From Nocardia aurea (GTDB lineage Bacteria > Actinomycetota > Actinomycetes > Mycobacteriales > Mycobacteriaceae): a stretch of DNA of 64,000 bases. Below the pieces are notes generated by a model. The model worked only from the letters and a program-made list of their open reading frames with translations, searched no databases and was not told the DNA's origin. Below are positions 46,873 to 54,964 of the stretch, one piece after another (position 1 is the stretch's first letter; each line of letters begins with the position of its first letter). The position numbers and the translations under genes are program-made. The stretch covers positions 620,001-684,000 of the forward strand of contig NZ_QCYJ01000084.1 of the NCBI RefSeq assembly GCF_003123685.1, in the 5' to 3' direction.

Positions 46873-48102
46873 TCATCGATCGGCGACCATCAATTTGTAC
46901 TGGGCGGCTATTCGCTGATGGGTGTCCTGGAGGTTCTGCCCGGTGACCTGAGCGATATCTCGTCCGATCGGTACCCAGCACAGTGGTCGGGTTCGAGAAG
47001 TCGACGTTGTATTGGGTTTTGCCTCGACACATTGCGCCGACGGCAAATTGGGTGGGCTATCGGCCTTCTGATAGATGTCCTCGTCCACGATCATGGACCG
47101 CAATGCGGCGATGAGTCGGGTTGTACTCGCGTTGTCCTGTGTCCGATAGACGAGGACGGCATTCCCGATTGCCAGGAATTCGACTCCCGCGTCCGCGAAG
47201 GCCGGACGTGCCAGATGAGGCTGCTCCTCGGCCTGTAGCGCTACCTGGCGCGGATAGACCCCCCACGGATTCGCGCCGATGACCGGGAGATCATTTTTCT
47301 CATAGAGCGGAACCCGGCTCAGTATGCCGTCGACGTCCAACGGCTGGGTGGCGATCTTGTCGATCGGGGTCGGCGCGTACGCGGACAGCATTTCGATCTG
47401 TCTATCGATGATGCGACCGGCCAGTTCGGCCATCGGGGCCGGGTCCACAGGAACCGAGAGCGGATCCTCGACCCGCACGTGGATCAGCATGTCGTTGTGC
47501 GCCGACCAGGCATCGACGGCGGGTGGGCGCAGAGAGTTCCCGATGCTCGCCTTCGCCGCTGTCTCCGGGTGGCCCGGGATGGCGTATTCGGTGCCTGCCG
47601 TTCGGTCTGCCAGCGCCCGAAGTGCGGTACCTGCCAGTGTGGCGTCGCCGAAACGCAGGGTATGCAGAGTTGCCGTCCGACCGAGTTCTGCTTTTTCGCG
47701 TCGCTGTCCGGATGAGTACCAGCCCGCGATCAGTCCGGGGGCAACCGCATTGAACTCCTCGGGGCCGACCTCGGTCGAGACGAAGACATCGGGCGGGAAG
47801 GTCGGTGTGATCAGTCTGCGATTGAAGACCGCGGACGAGTTGAAGATGAGGCGGTTGTCGATATCCACCATCAGCGGTGTGACAGCGCCGATCCTGATGG
47901 CTTCGCGAATCGAACCGGACTCGGGGGTCCGGGCTCGCTCGACGTCGATCGGCGTGGTGTTGTGGTTCCCCGAGTCCAAGGCGCCGATCTGGACTTCGGG
48001 TGTCTTCGGTGTGGTGCTCTCGTCGTCTCCGCACGCACCCACGGTCAGTGCCAATGCGAGGAGTGCGGCGGTAGCGACATGAGCACGTGGCATCGGCTTC
48101 AC
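46873..48102 (-). CDS. Tandem lipoprotein 1 (closest to the kinase)
   Basis: The 409-residue product starts at GTG 48102, overlapping the previous stop as GTGA. A signal peptide ends in a lipobox VGAC (Cys24), so it should be lipid-anchored on the outer face of the membrane. It belongs to a four-member paralogous set. Shared features are a conserved Cys pair near the C-terminus (QCVEA, PLCWV) and the ending AAQYKLM. The common GNYP-type segment is worn down here (DSGNHNTTP). Such proteins may correspond to the DUF7373 lipoproteins of Nocardia, which I cannot confirm. The function is unknown. Confidence 0.75.
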   Translation of the reverse strand: MKPMPRAHVATAALLALALTVGACGDDESTTPKTPEVQIGALDSGNHNTTPIDVERARTPESGSIREAIRIGAVTPLMVDIDNRLIFNSSAVFNRRLITPTFPPDVFVSTEVGPEEFNAVAPGLIAGWYSSGQRREKAELGRTATLHTLRFGDATLAGTALRALADRTAGTEYAIPGHPETAAKASIGNSLRPPAVDAWSAHNDMLIHVRVEDPLSVPVDPAPMAELAGRIIDRQIEMLSAYAPTPIDKIATQPLDVDGILSRVPLYEKNDLPVIGANPWGVYPRQVALQAEEQPHLARPAFADAGVEFLAIGNAVLVYRTQDNASTTRLIAALRSMIVDEDIYQKADSPPNLPSAQCVEAKPNTTSTSRTRPLCWVPIGRDIAQVTGQNLQDTHQRIAAQYKLMVADR

Positions 48103-49313
48103 TCGCTTTTCGCCAGAATCGAGTACTGAGCCGCTGTCCGCTCCTGCAAGCCGCGATCGACGCGTGCCAGCGTCGGCGCCGAAGCGATGACAACGGCGAC
48201 ATATCGGTCATAGACCACAGCGCAGAACGACGTGAAGTCCAGATTCAAGTCCCTGGTTTCGAGCAATACGCATCGGGCGTCACTCAAACCCGGCGGTGGG
48301 TCCAGCGGTTCCTCGTTCTTAGCCAGCCTGGTCAGTGCCGTCTGCACCAGGATGGCGCCGCGGACGTCACGGGCTCGGTACACGGTGCTCGCCCGTCGAC
48401 CGACCAGATCGACCCCGCCTTCCTGAAATGCCCTGCGCACCTCGATCGGGTTGGCGAGATAATGCAGGATCCCCTCCGTTTCGAAGGTTCCGAATATCTC
48501 GTCGTATTGACTGAAGAATGGGTCGGTGTATTCCTTCGATTTCGGAGCCGTGCGACGCATGATGCCATCCGGATCGGTCGGGAAGTCCAGTAGGTCGTCC
48601 AGCGGCGTCGGCTTCTGCTCGTCCAAACGGGCGATCTGTTTGTCGAGAGTCTTCTTCACCAGCCCCGCGAGCACCTCCGCGTTCGGCTGCGGTAGAGACG
48701 CGTTGGTGACGATCACATAGGGGCCGTGGGGTTGGAAGGACAGGATCGAGAGATCGTCCGCTACGGTCGCGCGTGCACCGGTATAACCGTCGATCGCAAG
48801 CGGTCGACGTGGCCTCGCCTGTGTGCTGACGCGATCGAATTCGTCCGCCGCGCTGGACGCGATCATGTCGTTCGGAAAGCGCAGGACCGAGATGATCAGT
48901 TTCTTGGTCGCGCGCAGGCTTCCGTTGGTCCTGGTCGCGTATGCGCCTGCCACCACATCGAACCGCTCGGCGATCGGTTTGTAGATCTCAGGAAAAGCGC
49001 CGTCCACCGTCATGGTTCGTGGGTCCGCGATCAACCTCACGTAGCCGGTATCGGTGAGTTCGGGATCGATATCGAAAGGATGGATCAGGTAGTTCAGCAT
49101 TCGGCGTGATTCGATCATGCGAACGTTCTTCACACCGTCGGTGAGACGAAGGTCGAACGGCGTCGGTTCAGTGGCGTTCCCGCCGGTTTTCAGCAATTCC
49201 ACCGCAACTGGGGCCAATCCAGGTTGCGGGTTTCCGACGATAGAACCGGCGCAACCGGCCACGAGGGCGACACAGGCGCCCAGTGCGGCGATGACACGGA
49301 GTCGTTTCGTCAC
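48099..49313 (-). CDS. Tandem lipoprotein 2
   Basis: The product is 404 residues. The lipobox is LVAGC with Cys21. It shares the family layout with its neighbours: an N-terminal RRMLNYLIHPFDIDPEL block, a central region ending KPTPLDDLLDFPTDPDGI, a Cys pair (ARCVLL, SFCAVVYDRYVAVV) and the C-terminal AAQYSILAKSE. It is 13 bases after lipoprotein 3 and overlaps lipoprotein 1 by four bases, so 3, 2 and 1 look co-transcribed and coupled. No enzymatic motif is visible. Confidence 0.77.
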   Translation of the reverse strand: MTKRLRVIAALGACVALVAGCAGSIVGNPQPGLAPVAVELLKTGGNATEPTPFDLRLTDGVKNVRMIESRRMLNYLIHPFDIDPELTDTGYVRLIADPRTMTVDGAFPEIYKPIAERFDVVAGAYATRTNGSLRATKKLIISVLRFPNDMIASSAADEFDRVSTQARPRRPLAIDGYTGARATVADDLSILSFQPHGPYVIVTNASLPQPNAEVLAGLVKKTLDKQIARLDEQKPTPLDDLLDFPTDPDGIMRRTAPKSKEYTDPFFSQYDEIFGTFETEGILHYLANPIEVRRAFQEGGVDLVGRRASTVYRARDVRGAILVQTALTRLAKNEEPLDPPPGLSDARCVLLETRDLNLDFTSFCAVVYDRYVAVVIASAPTLARVDRGLQERTAAQYSILAKSE

Positions 49314-49326
49314 GTGGTGTCCGTCC

Positions 49327-50550
49327 TCAGTTGCTCGTCAGCAGGGCGTACTGCGCGGAGACCTTCTGGTGGACGTCCTGCAGCGATCTGCCCGCCACTT
49401 GTACGGTGTAGCGGTCGACTCGGAAAACGCATCGGTGAAATGCGACGGCCGAAGAGGGATCTCCGGCCTTCACCAGATGTGCGACACATTCGATATCGTT
49501 CAGGATCCCGGTCGGCCCACCGACCTTTCTCTCTTTTTCGTCGAGATCGGATGAAGGGCGCCACGCCCGCCACAGTGATTCCGAACCCGATGCGTTTCGG
49601 CTTCGGAAGACGACGGCATCGCCGAACGAAACCAGATCGATGCCGCTACGTTCGAGTTCGGGTAGCGTGTCCGGGCTCGCGACCAGGAGCGTCACCGACC
49701 CGCGGCCGGTATAGAGCCCATCGGGTTCGGCCCGCATCGGGGATTCGGGATTGCTCGGCAGGGTGCGACCCAGGAGCCCCCCGGGATCGAGCGGTATACG
49801 AGGCAGTTCGGCAGCGGGAGTCGGCTGGAACTTGTCCAACAGCGGCAGTTGGACGTCGAGCGCTCGATCCACATGACCGGTCAGCGAGAGCAGATCGGGG
49901 GCGGCGGTGTCATCGATGACCTTGATGAAGACGACGTAGCGATCCTTGACCGTCCATGAACCGATCGAGGAGACGCCGGGACGCCAATGCGCCGTCGTGT
50001 TCAGGTGTTCGGGAATCGACACCGGTTCGTTGTCGCGGTTGTAGGTGAAATCGTCGTGTTCGAGTGTCGGCCCGACCTGTGCCGCAGTCTGTGCGTCCGG
50101 GAACATCAGCACCGCGATGTTCAACACGCGTCGCGGGGCGTCGACGGCACCTCCCGTCGACCAGGCATTGACCCAGCCTGCTACCAGATCTTTCGCGACA
50201 TCGTCGAAGGTGTCGTTGATGACAAGCCGATCGAGCGATTTCCGATTCAGTACCACATGCGACCGAACGGCCCAGGTGTCCTCTACGTAACTGGGGTCGG
50301 CCTCGTACGGGAGCATGACAAAATCTGCGAGGCGTTGTGATTCACGAGCGCGGGCCTGTTTATCGTTCTTGGCGTTACCGATTCCGCGTGGTGCTGTCGG
50401 ATAGTTGCCGACGTCGAGTTGCGACGTATCGGAGGGCGTTCGTTCGGGTGTACCCGAGATTTCCGATCCGCATGCTGCACCAGCCATCAGGACACCGGTG
50501 ACGAGTAGGGCGTAGGCGGCGCGGGCCATCGGACGCCTGACGAAATTCAC
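49327..50550 (-). CDS. Tandem lipoprotein 3
   Basis: The product is about 407 residues from GTG 50550, which lies just after AAGGGGGAG. A GTG at 50571 is an alternative. The lipobox is AGAAC with Cys27. Family features are LDVGNYPTAPRG, HWRPGVSSIGSW, a KFQPTPAAELPRIPLDPGGLLGR segment, the Cys pair (IECVAHL, HRCVFRVDRYTV) and the end SAQYALL. It is more similar to lipoprotein 4 than to 1 or 2. It probably starts a transcript of its own, since 141 bases separate it from lipoprotein 4. Confidence 0.77.
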   Translation of the reverse strand: MNFVRRPMARAAYALLVTGVLMAGAACGSEISGTPERTPSDTSQLDVGNYPTAPRGIGNAKNDKQARARESQRLADFVMLPYEADPSYVEDTWAVRSHVVLNRKSLDRLVINDTFDDVAKDLVAGWVNAWSTGGAVDAPRRVLNIAVLMFPDAQTAAQVGPTLEHDDFTYNRDNEPVSIPEHLNTTAHWRPGVSSIGSWTVKDRYVVFIKVIDDTAAPDLLSLTGHVDRALDVQLPLLDKFQPTPAAELPRIPLDPGGLLGRTLPSNPESPMRAEPDGLYTGRGSVTLLVASPDTLPELERSGIDLVSFGDAVVFRSRNASGSESLWRAWRPSSDLDEKERKVGGPTGILNDIECVAHLVKAGDPSSAVAFHRCVFRVDRYTVQVAGRSLQDVHQKVSAQYALLTSN

Positions 50551-50691
50551 TGCTCCCCCTTCGATACCCACGATCTCCGGGCATGCTACTGCACCGGCAT
50601 TGCGAGCGTTCGTCCCGCGACCCTGCTCTCTTGGGACTTCACGGTGCCTTCCGCCCCTGCTGAGAATTCGCTGACAAGCCCCCTGTGGACC

Positions 50692-51897
50692 TCACAAACT
50701 ATTGGCCAGCAGGGCGTATTGGGCCGCTACCTTCTGCCGCACATCGGGTTCCTTGTCGCTGGTCACGACGCCCACGTACCGCTTGTACGGGACGTAGCAG
50801 CGGTATTTGTAATCCTTTTCCAGGTCACCCCGGCTGTTGAGTTGCAGACATTTGGCGCCGGGGACGTCGGTGGGTGCGGTGATGGGGTCGAACTTGTCGC
50901 CCGCGGTGTCGATGAGGCCGTCGACGAGTTTGCGGGCGGCGTCGAAATCGCGGACCCGGGTGACCGAACTCGCGTCGACGATCGCGACTTTGTCGGCGCC
51001 GGTGTCCTGCAGGAGTTTCTGGGTGACCGATTCGTCGTCCGCGGAGTGGATGCCGTGGTTGGGGCCGTAGATGGCGAAGGAGTCGTCGTCGGGGGTGTGG
51101 CCCTTGCGGTCGGCGACGGCGACGCGGGCGAGCAGGCCGTCGGGGTCGACCTTCAGTGAGTCGAATTGGTTGACGGGGGTCGCGCGGAAGTTGTCGATGG
51201 CGGGGACCTGCGCGGCGAGGGTGCGGTCGACCCAGTTCAGCAGGTCGGTGCTGTCGGCGCGGGGACGCTGGACGAACAGCGAGATCACGAACTCCTTGTG
51301 CGCGTGGAACGCGCCGACGTTCGGTACGCCGGGTCGCCAATGCACGTACGCGTCGGGGTATTTGGTCGAGGGGATCTTGCGGTTGTCGGGGGAGACGCTC
51401 AGGTCGGCGTCCTCGAGTTCGCGCGCGGCGAGTTTGGCCGAGGCCTCGTCGGGGAAGCGCAGCAGGACGTTGGTGACGGCGGTGGCGTCCGACGGTGGAC
51501 GCGTCTCGCCCGCCGGGTCGGGTTTGTCCGCGCCGCTCGCGGCGAAGCCGGTGATGTATTTGCGGTTGTCGAGTACCGGTTTCGAGACTTTGGCGAGGAA
51601 GTCGAGTGCTTCGGTGGCGTCGGTGAGTACGGTGCTGCCCCGGCCGAATTTCAGCGACGAGTCGATCTGCACACTCGGCACGACCGCGTCGGCCATGCGC
51701 ATACCCTCCAGCAACGAGCCTTTTCCGGAGGAGTTCTGATCGTATTCGTGGGCGTCGACGGGATAGGTGCCGACTTCCAGCTTTCGTACGTCGAGCTCCC
51801 CGGGAACCGCCGTCCCCGCTACCCCGCCGCAGGCGCTCAGCAACCCGGCCACCAGTACGCATGCCGCCACCGATGCGACGCGCGAAATCCGAACCAT
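50692..51897 (-). CDS. Tandem lipoprotein 4
   Basis: The product is 401 residues. The lipobox is LLSAC with Cys23. It carries LEVGTYPVDAHEY, GMRMADAVVPS, HWRPGVPNVGAFHAHKEF, FRATPVNQFDSLKVDPDGLLAR, the Cys pair (AKCLQL, YRCYVPYKRYVGVV) and the end AAQYALLANSL. Base composition is as GC-rich as the downstream FHA gene, in contrast to lipoproteins 1-3. It is divergent from the FHA gene. No known catalytic domain is visible, so ligand binding or envelope structure are equally possible. Confidence 0.77.
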   Translation of the reverse strand: MVRISRVASVAACVLVAGLLSACGGVAGTAVPGELDVRKLEVGTYPVDAHEYDQNSSGKGSLLEGMRMADAVVPSVQIDSSLKFGRGSTVLTDATEALDFLAKVSKPVLDNRKYITGFAASGADKPDPAGETRPPSDATAVTNVLLRFPDEASAKLAARELEDADLSVSPDNRKIPSTKYPDAYVHWRPGVPNVGAFHAHKEFVISLFVQRPRADSTDLLNWVDRTLAAQVPAIDNFRATPVNQFDSLKVDPDGLLARVAVADRKGHTPDDDSFAIYGPNHGIHSADDESVTQKLLQDTGADKVAIVDASSVTRVRDFDAARKLVDGLIDTAGDKFDPITAPTDVPGAKCLQLNSRGDLEKDYKYRCYVPYKRYVGVVTSDKEPDVRQKVAAQYALLANSL

Positions 51898-52042
51898 GAC
51901 AGGCCCCTCGTTCCTCCCGTATGTGCCCTCCGAAGTTACCGGATGGAGCGGGGACAGAGCGACCGCTGATTCCGGGCTCGCGCTGCCCCCCGTGTGTGGC
52001 GGCCGATCGTGACCAACCCGTACTCGGCGGGCGGTCGCGCAC

Positions 52043-52097
52043 TACCCTGTTGGGTATGGCGACGACCCCGGCCCGCGTAGTAGGCGGATTCCGTTGA
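52043..52097 (+). other. Leaderless mini-ORF overlapping the FHA gene start
   Basis: A -10-like TACCCT (52043-52048) lies seven bases before ATG 52056, which opens a 13-codon frame ending in TGA at 52095-52097. The TGA overlaps the TTG start of the FHA gene (TTGA). It could be a leader peptide that couples translation, or the mark of a frameshift in what was once a longer FHA protein start. Evidence is positional only. Confidence 0.35.
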
Positions 52098-53401
52098 AGG
52101 AGCGGCAGGTCGAAGTCGTCGCCGGGAACCACGTTGTCGCCAGGGTCGCGGGCGCGGTGGTGCTGGTCGCGCATCGGGGCGGCGGGGAGCCGACCCCGGA
52201 TTCGTCCGCGGCCGTCGCCGTGGAGTCGTTGGCCGAACTGGTGCGTGACGCCGTCGAGCGGCAACCCGAAGGTCCGGGTGCGTTCATTGCGCGCCAGGCG
52301 ACGCGCTGGTTGATGAAGCACGCGGAGCAGATCAGTCCGGGTGTGCCGATCGATTTCGGCATTCTGTCCTCGGCCGAGCACGGGGGAATGGCGATTTTCC
52401 TGCACGGCGCGGTGACGGTGGTGTTGGAGGACGCCGGTCGGACCGAGTTCTTCCGCGGTGGTGACGCGGCGTTCACCGTGGACCGGGTCGCGTCGATTCC
52501 GTCGCGCGCTGTCGCGCTGTTCGTCGACGGCGGCGACGGCCGTATCCCGGAGTTGCCCGCGGGCAGAGGGATCGGCTGGCTGGTCGAGGGCATCGCGCAG
52601 GCCGCGGGCGCGATCGTGTGGTCCGACGGCGCGCGGTCGAGCGATCCCGGCCGAGCGGGGGCCTCGGTGTCGCGTGAACAAGCGCCGTTGCCCACCGCGC
52701 GTATCGATCCCGAACCCCGGGCGGCGCAGCAGCGCCCGGAGCCGCCCGAGCCCGCACCGCACGTCACGGCCACGCAGGCGGCGACGTCGATGCTGGATTC
52801 GGTGGCGGAACAACCCGATCCGCACCACGCCCTGACTCAGCTCGGCGGCACCAACCCGGCGCCGCGACCCGACCCGGATCTACAGCGCAGGCTGGAGGCG
52901 ACGGCGAAGGCGACCGCGCTCACCGTCAAGGTGCTGGGATTCAAATGCGCGCGAGCCCATCCCAGCGATCCTCGATCGGCGTTCTGCACGGTGTGCGGGA
53001 TGCCGGTCGATCAGACCCAGCAGTTGATCGAGGTGGTGCGTCCGCCGCTCGGCATGCTCGTCCTCGACGACGGCATGACCTACATGTTGGCCGCCGACGC
53101 GGTCATCGGACGCGATCCGGAGCATTCCGATGCCGTGCAACGTGGGCTGATCCCGCTGAAGGTGGACGATTCGTCGGGCGGGATGTCGCGTGCGCACGCC
53201 GAGGTCCATCTCGTGAATTGGGATGTGACCGTGATCGACCGGGGGTCGACCAACGGCACCCGCACCCGCTTGCCCGGCTACCGGGACTGGGTCCGGCTCA
53301 CCCCGAATCAGCCGATGATCCTGGTGCAGGGCACCGAGGTGATGATCGGCAACCGCGTGCTGCGCTACGAGCCCGCGGCGCCGCCGCCCTTCGGCGGCTG
53401 A
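52094..53401 (+). CDS. FHA-domain protein with zinc-ribbon-like motif
   Basis: The product is 435 residues from TTG 52094, a start that is uncertain. An N-terminal alpha/beta domain (about 1-180) with GNHVVARVAGAVVLVAHRGG and IFLHGAVTVV is not recognised and has a PP2C-like look without metal-binding motifs. A Pro/Ala linker follows, then CxxC near residues 298-301 with an upstream Cys (zinc-ribbon-like). The C-terminal FHA domain (about 325-430) has SRAHAE and DRGSTNGT. FHA domains bind phosphothreonine, so a partner of the nearby kinase is likely but inferred. It converges on the metallopeptidase gene with six bases between stops. Confidence 0.75.
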   Translation: MKERQVEVVAGNHVVARVAGAVVLVAHRGGGEPTPDSSAAVAVESLAELVRDAVERQPEGPGAFIARQATRWLMKHAEQISPGVPIDFGILSSAEHGGMAIFLHGAVTVVLEDAGRTEFFRGGDAAFTVDRVASIPSRAVALFVDGGDGRIPELPAGRGIGWLVEGIAQAAGAIVWSDGARSSDPGRAGASVSREQAPLPTARIDPEPRAAQQRPEPPEPAPHVTATQAATSMLDSVAEQPDPHHALTQLGGTNPAPRPDPDLQRRLEATAKATALTVKVLGFKCARAHPSDPRSAFCTVCGMPVDQTQQLIEVVRPPLGMLVLDDGMTYMLAADAVIGRDPEHSDAVQRGLIPLKVDDSSGGMSRAHAEVHLVNWDVTVIDRGSTNGTRTRLPGYRDWVRLTPNQPMILVQGTEVMIGNRVLRYEPAAPPPFGG

Positions 53402-53407
53402 CGCGCG

Positions 53408-54856
53408 TTACGAGTAGCGGGAAATGCAGGTGTTCTCGCCGTTGAGCACGCCGGCACGGAACGCGTCGACCCGGGCGAATCCGCTCGGCACGGTCTTGCC
53501 CTGGATGTCGCTGGCGGCGAGACCATCGGTGAGCAGGCCCGATACCGCCTCGTCGAGGTCGCCCGCGGCGAGGGTGATGTCACCCTCGTTGCGCGTGCGC
53601 TCGGGGTCGGCCAGTTTGCCGGTGACGACTCCGGCCAGACACGCGGCGCGCAGTCCGGCTTTCGCGCCGACCAGCGGCTGGCCGTGGCCGAGTTGGACCG
53701 CCAGGGTGTAGCGCGCGATGAACACCACGTAGCCGTTGTAATCGCCGGTCACCTTCAGCGGTAACGGATTGTCGGCTTCCTCGCTGTCGGCGGTCCCGCG
53801 TTCGGCCAGGGCCGGGACATCGGTGGCGATGGTGTTCTTCGTCGGGCAGTAGGACACCGGTTCGGTGGTGACACCGTCGCGGCAGTCGATCTTCGCGCCG
53901 TTGTAGTCGTAGGTCGGGGGGTTCGCGACCGGCAGGATCGCGGCGAGCGCCTTGCTCAGTTCGATCAGCGTGCTCTTGTCGATCGGATACTCGCCGCGGT
54001 TGTCGTCACCGTCGAAGGACTGGGGGAGATTGCCGCGCCGCGAATTGATCTCGTCGATGTCGATGCCTTTGCAGGCCTCGGGACCGTCGGTGAAACCGAT
54101 CTGAACGGCGGTGACGCGTTCGAAGGCCGAACCGTGCACGCTCTCGGGATCGTCGGGGTCGGAGTCGCGAATGGCGACGGTCGCCGCGAGCACCGAGTTC
54201 AGGCCGTCGGAGGTGTTGATGGTGAAATGCTCGGACTTGCCCTCGGCGGTGTGACGCATGAACGCGCCCGCGAAGCAGTCGGCCTGCTGCTCCTTGACGA
54301 TCACCGGATCCTTGGAATCGACGATCTTGGCCATGTTCTGGATCGCGTGACCGTATTCGTGGGCGAGCACCATGACCACGGCCATCTTGCCGAAGGTCTC
54401 CTCCATGGTCGGCAGCAGCACCTCGCGGTCCCAGCCGATGGAATTGTCGAGTCGGCAGTACGCGGCGTTGACCAGGTGGTAGGTGGTCTCCTTGCAGAAT
54501 TCGAGCGCCTGGCTGCGCGGCGCCTTCGCGTTCCAGGACAGCAACCGGTCCACCGGGACGAATTCGCCGTCGAAGTTCTTGGGGAATTCGGTCCGCCAGT
54601 AGGCCTGGATATCGTCGACGGCGTTGAGCGCCAGGGTGTCCGCGGCGCCTCCGTCGCCGTTGACGGCGGTGAGGTCGGAATCGGGGACGTTCGCCTTCGG
54701 GCCGCTGGGGCCGCTGGTCGTCGGCAGTCCCGCCACCTTGAACGGGTCGTCGTATACCGAGACCGCGCGCCCGTCCACCAGACGTGTGCAGCCCCCCAGC
54801 AGCACTACCGCGCACAACAGCGCCGATATGACCGCTGTCGCTCGGAGTTTCGGCAA
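53408..54856 (-). CDS. Lipoprotein neutral zinc metallopeptidase
   Basis: The product is 482 residues from TTG 54856 behind AGGGGGAG. The lipobox is LLGGC with Cys23. The zinc motif HEYGH (166-170) lies in VVMVLAHEYGHAIQN, with a likely third ligand in the KEQQADCFAGAF helix. This matches the putative neutral zinc metallopeptidase family (Zn_peptidase). It should act outside the membrane on proteins. It is divergent from the FHA-ABC gene. A role in trimming ESX or lipoprotein substrates is speculative. Confidence 0.85.
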   Translation of the reverse strand: MPKLRATAVISALLCAVVLLGGCTRLVDGRAVSVYDDPFKVAGLPTTSGPSGPKANVPDSDLTAVNGDGGAADTLALNAVDDIQAYWRTEFPKNFDGEFVPVDRLLSWNAKAPRSQALEFCKETTYHLVNAAYCRLDNSIGWDREVLLPTMEETFGKMAVVMVLAHEYGHAIQNMAKIVDSKDPVIVKEQQADCFAGAFMRHTAEGKSEHFTINTSDGLNSVLAATVAIRDSDPDDPESVHGSAFERVTAVQIGFTDGPEACKGIDIDEINSRRGNLPQSFDGDDNRGEYPIDKSTLIELSKALAAILPVANPPTYDYNGAKIDCRDGVTTEPVSYCPTKNTIATDVPALAERGTADSEEADNPLPLKVTGDYNGYVVFIARYTLAVQLGHGQPLVGAKAGLRAACLAGVVTGKLADPERTRNEGDITLAAGDLDEAVSGLLTDGLAASDIQGKTVPSGFARVDAFRAGVLNGENTCISRYS

Positions 54857-54951
54857 GGCTCCCCCTAAGTCGGCCGGAATGATGTTCGCGTCGGGCACCG
54901 GATCGGGACAAAAGGCGCGTCGGGGGCACCGCCGATGTCCGGGTGATGGCA

Positions 54952-54957
54952 TAGTAT
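54952..54957 (+). promoter_or_regulatory. -10 element giving a leaderless FHA-ABC mRNA
   Basis: TAGTAT ends seven bases before ATG 54965, and no ribosome site precedes the ATG. Transcription would start at or next to the ATG. A -35 is not evident. Confidence 0.5.
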
Positions 54958-54964
54958 CCGCTGC

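Noticed and set aside
50825..52828. 667-codon minus-strand open frame across lipoprotein 4 and the FHA gene
   Set aside because: It is Arg-rich and without motifs, and it overlaps two well-supported genes in other frames. It is a shadow.
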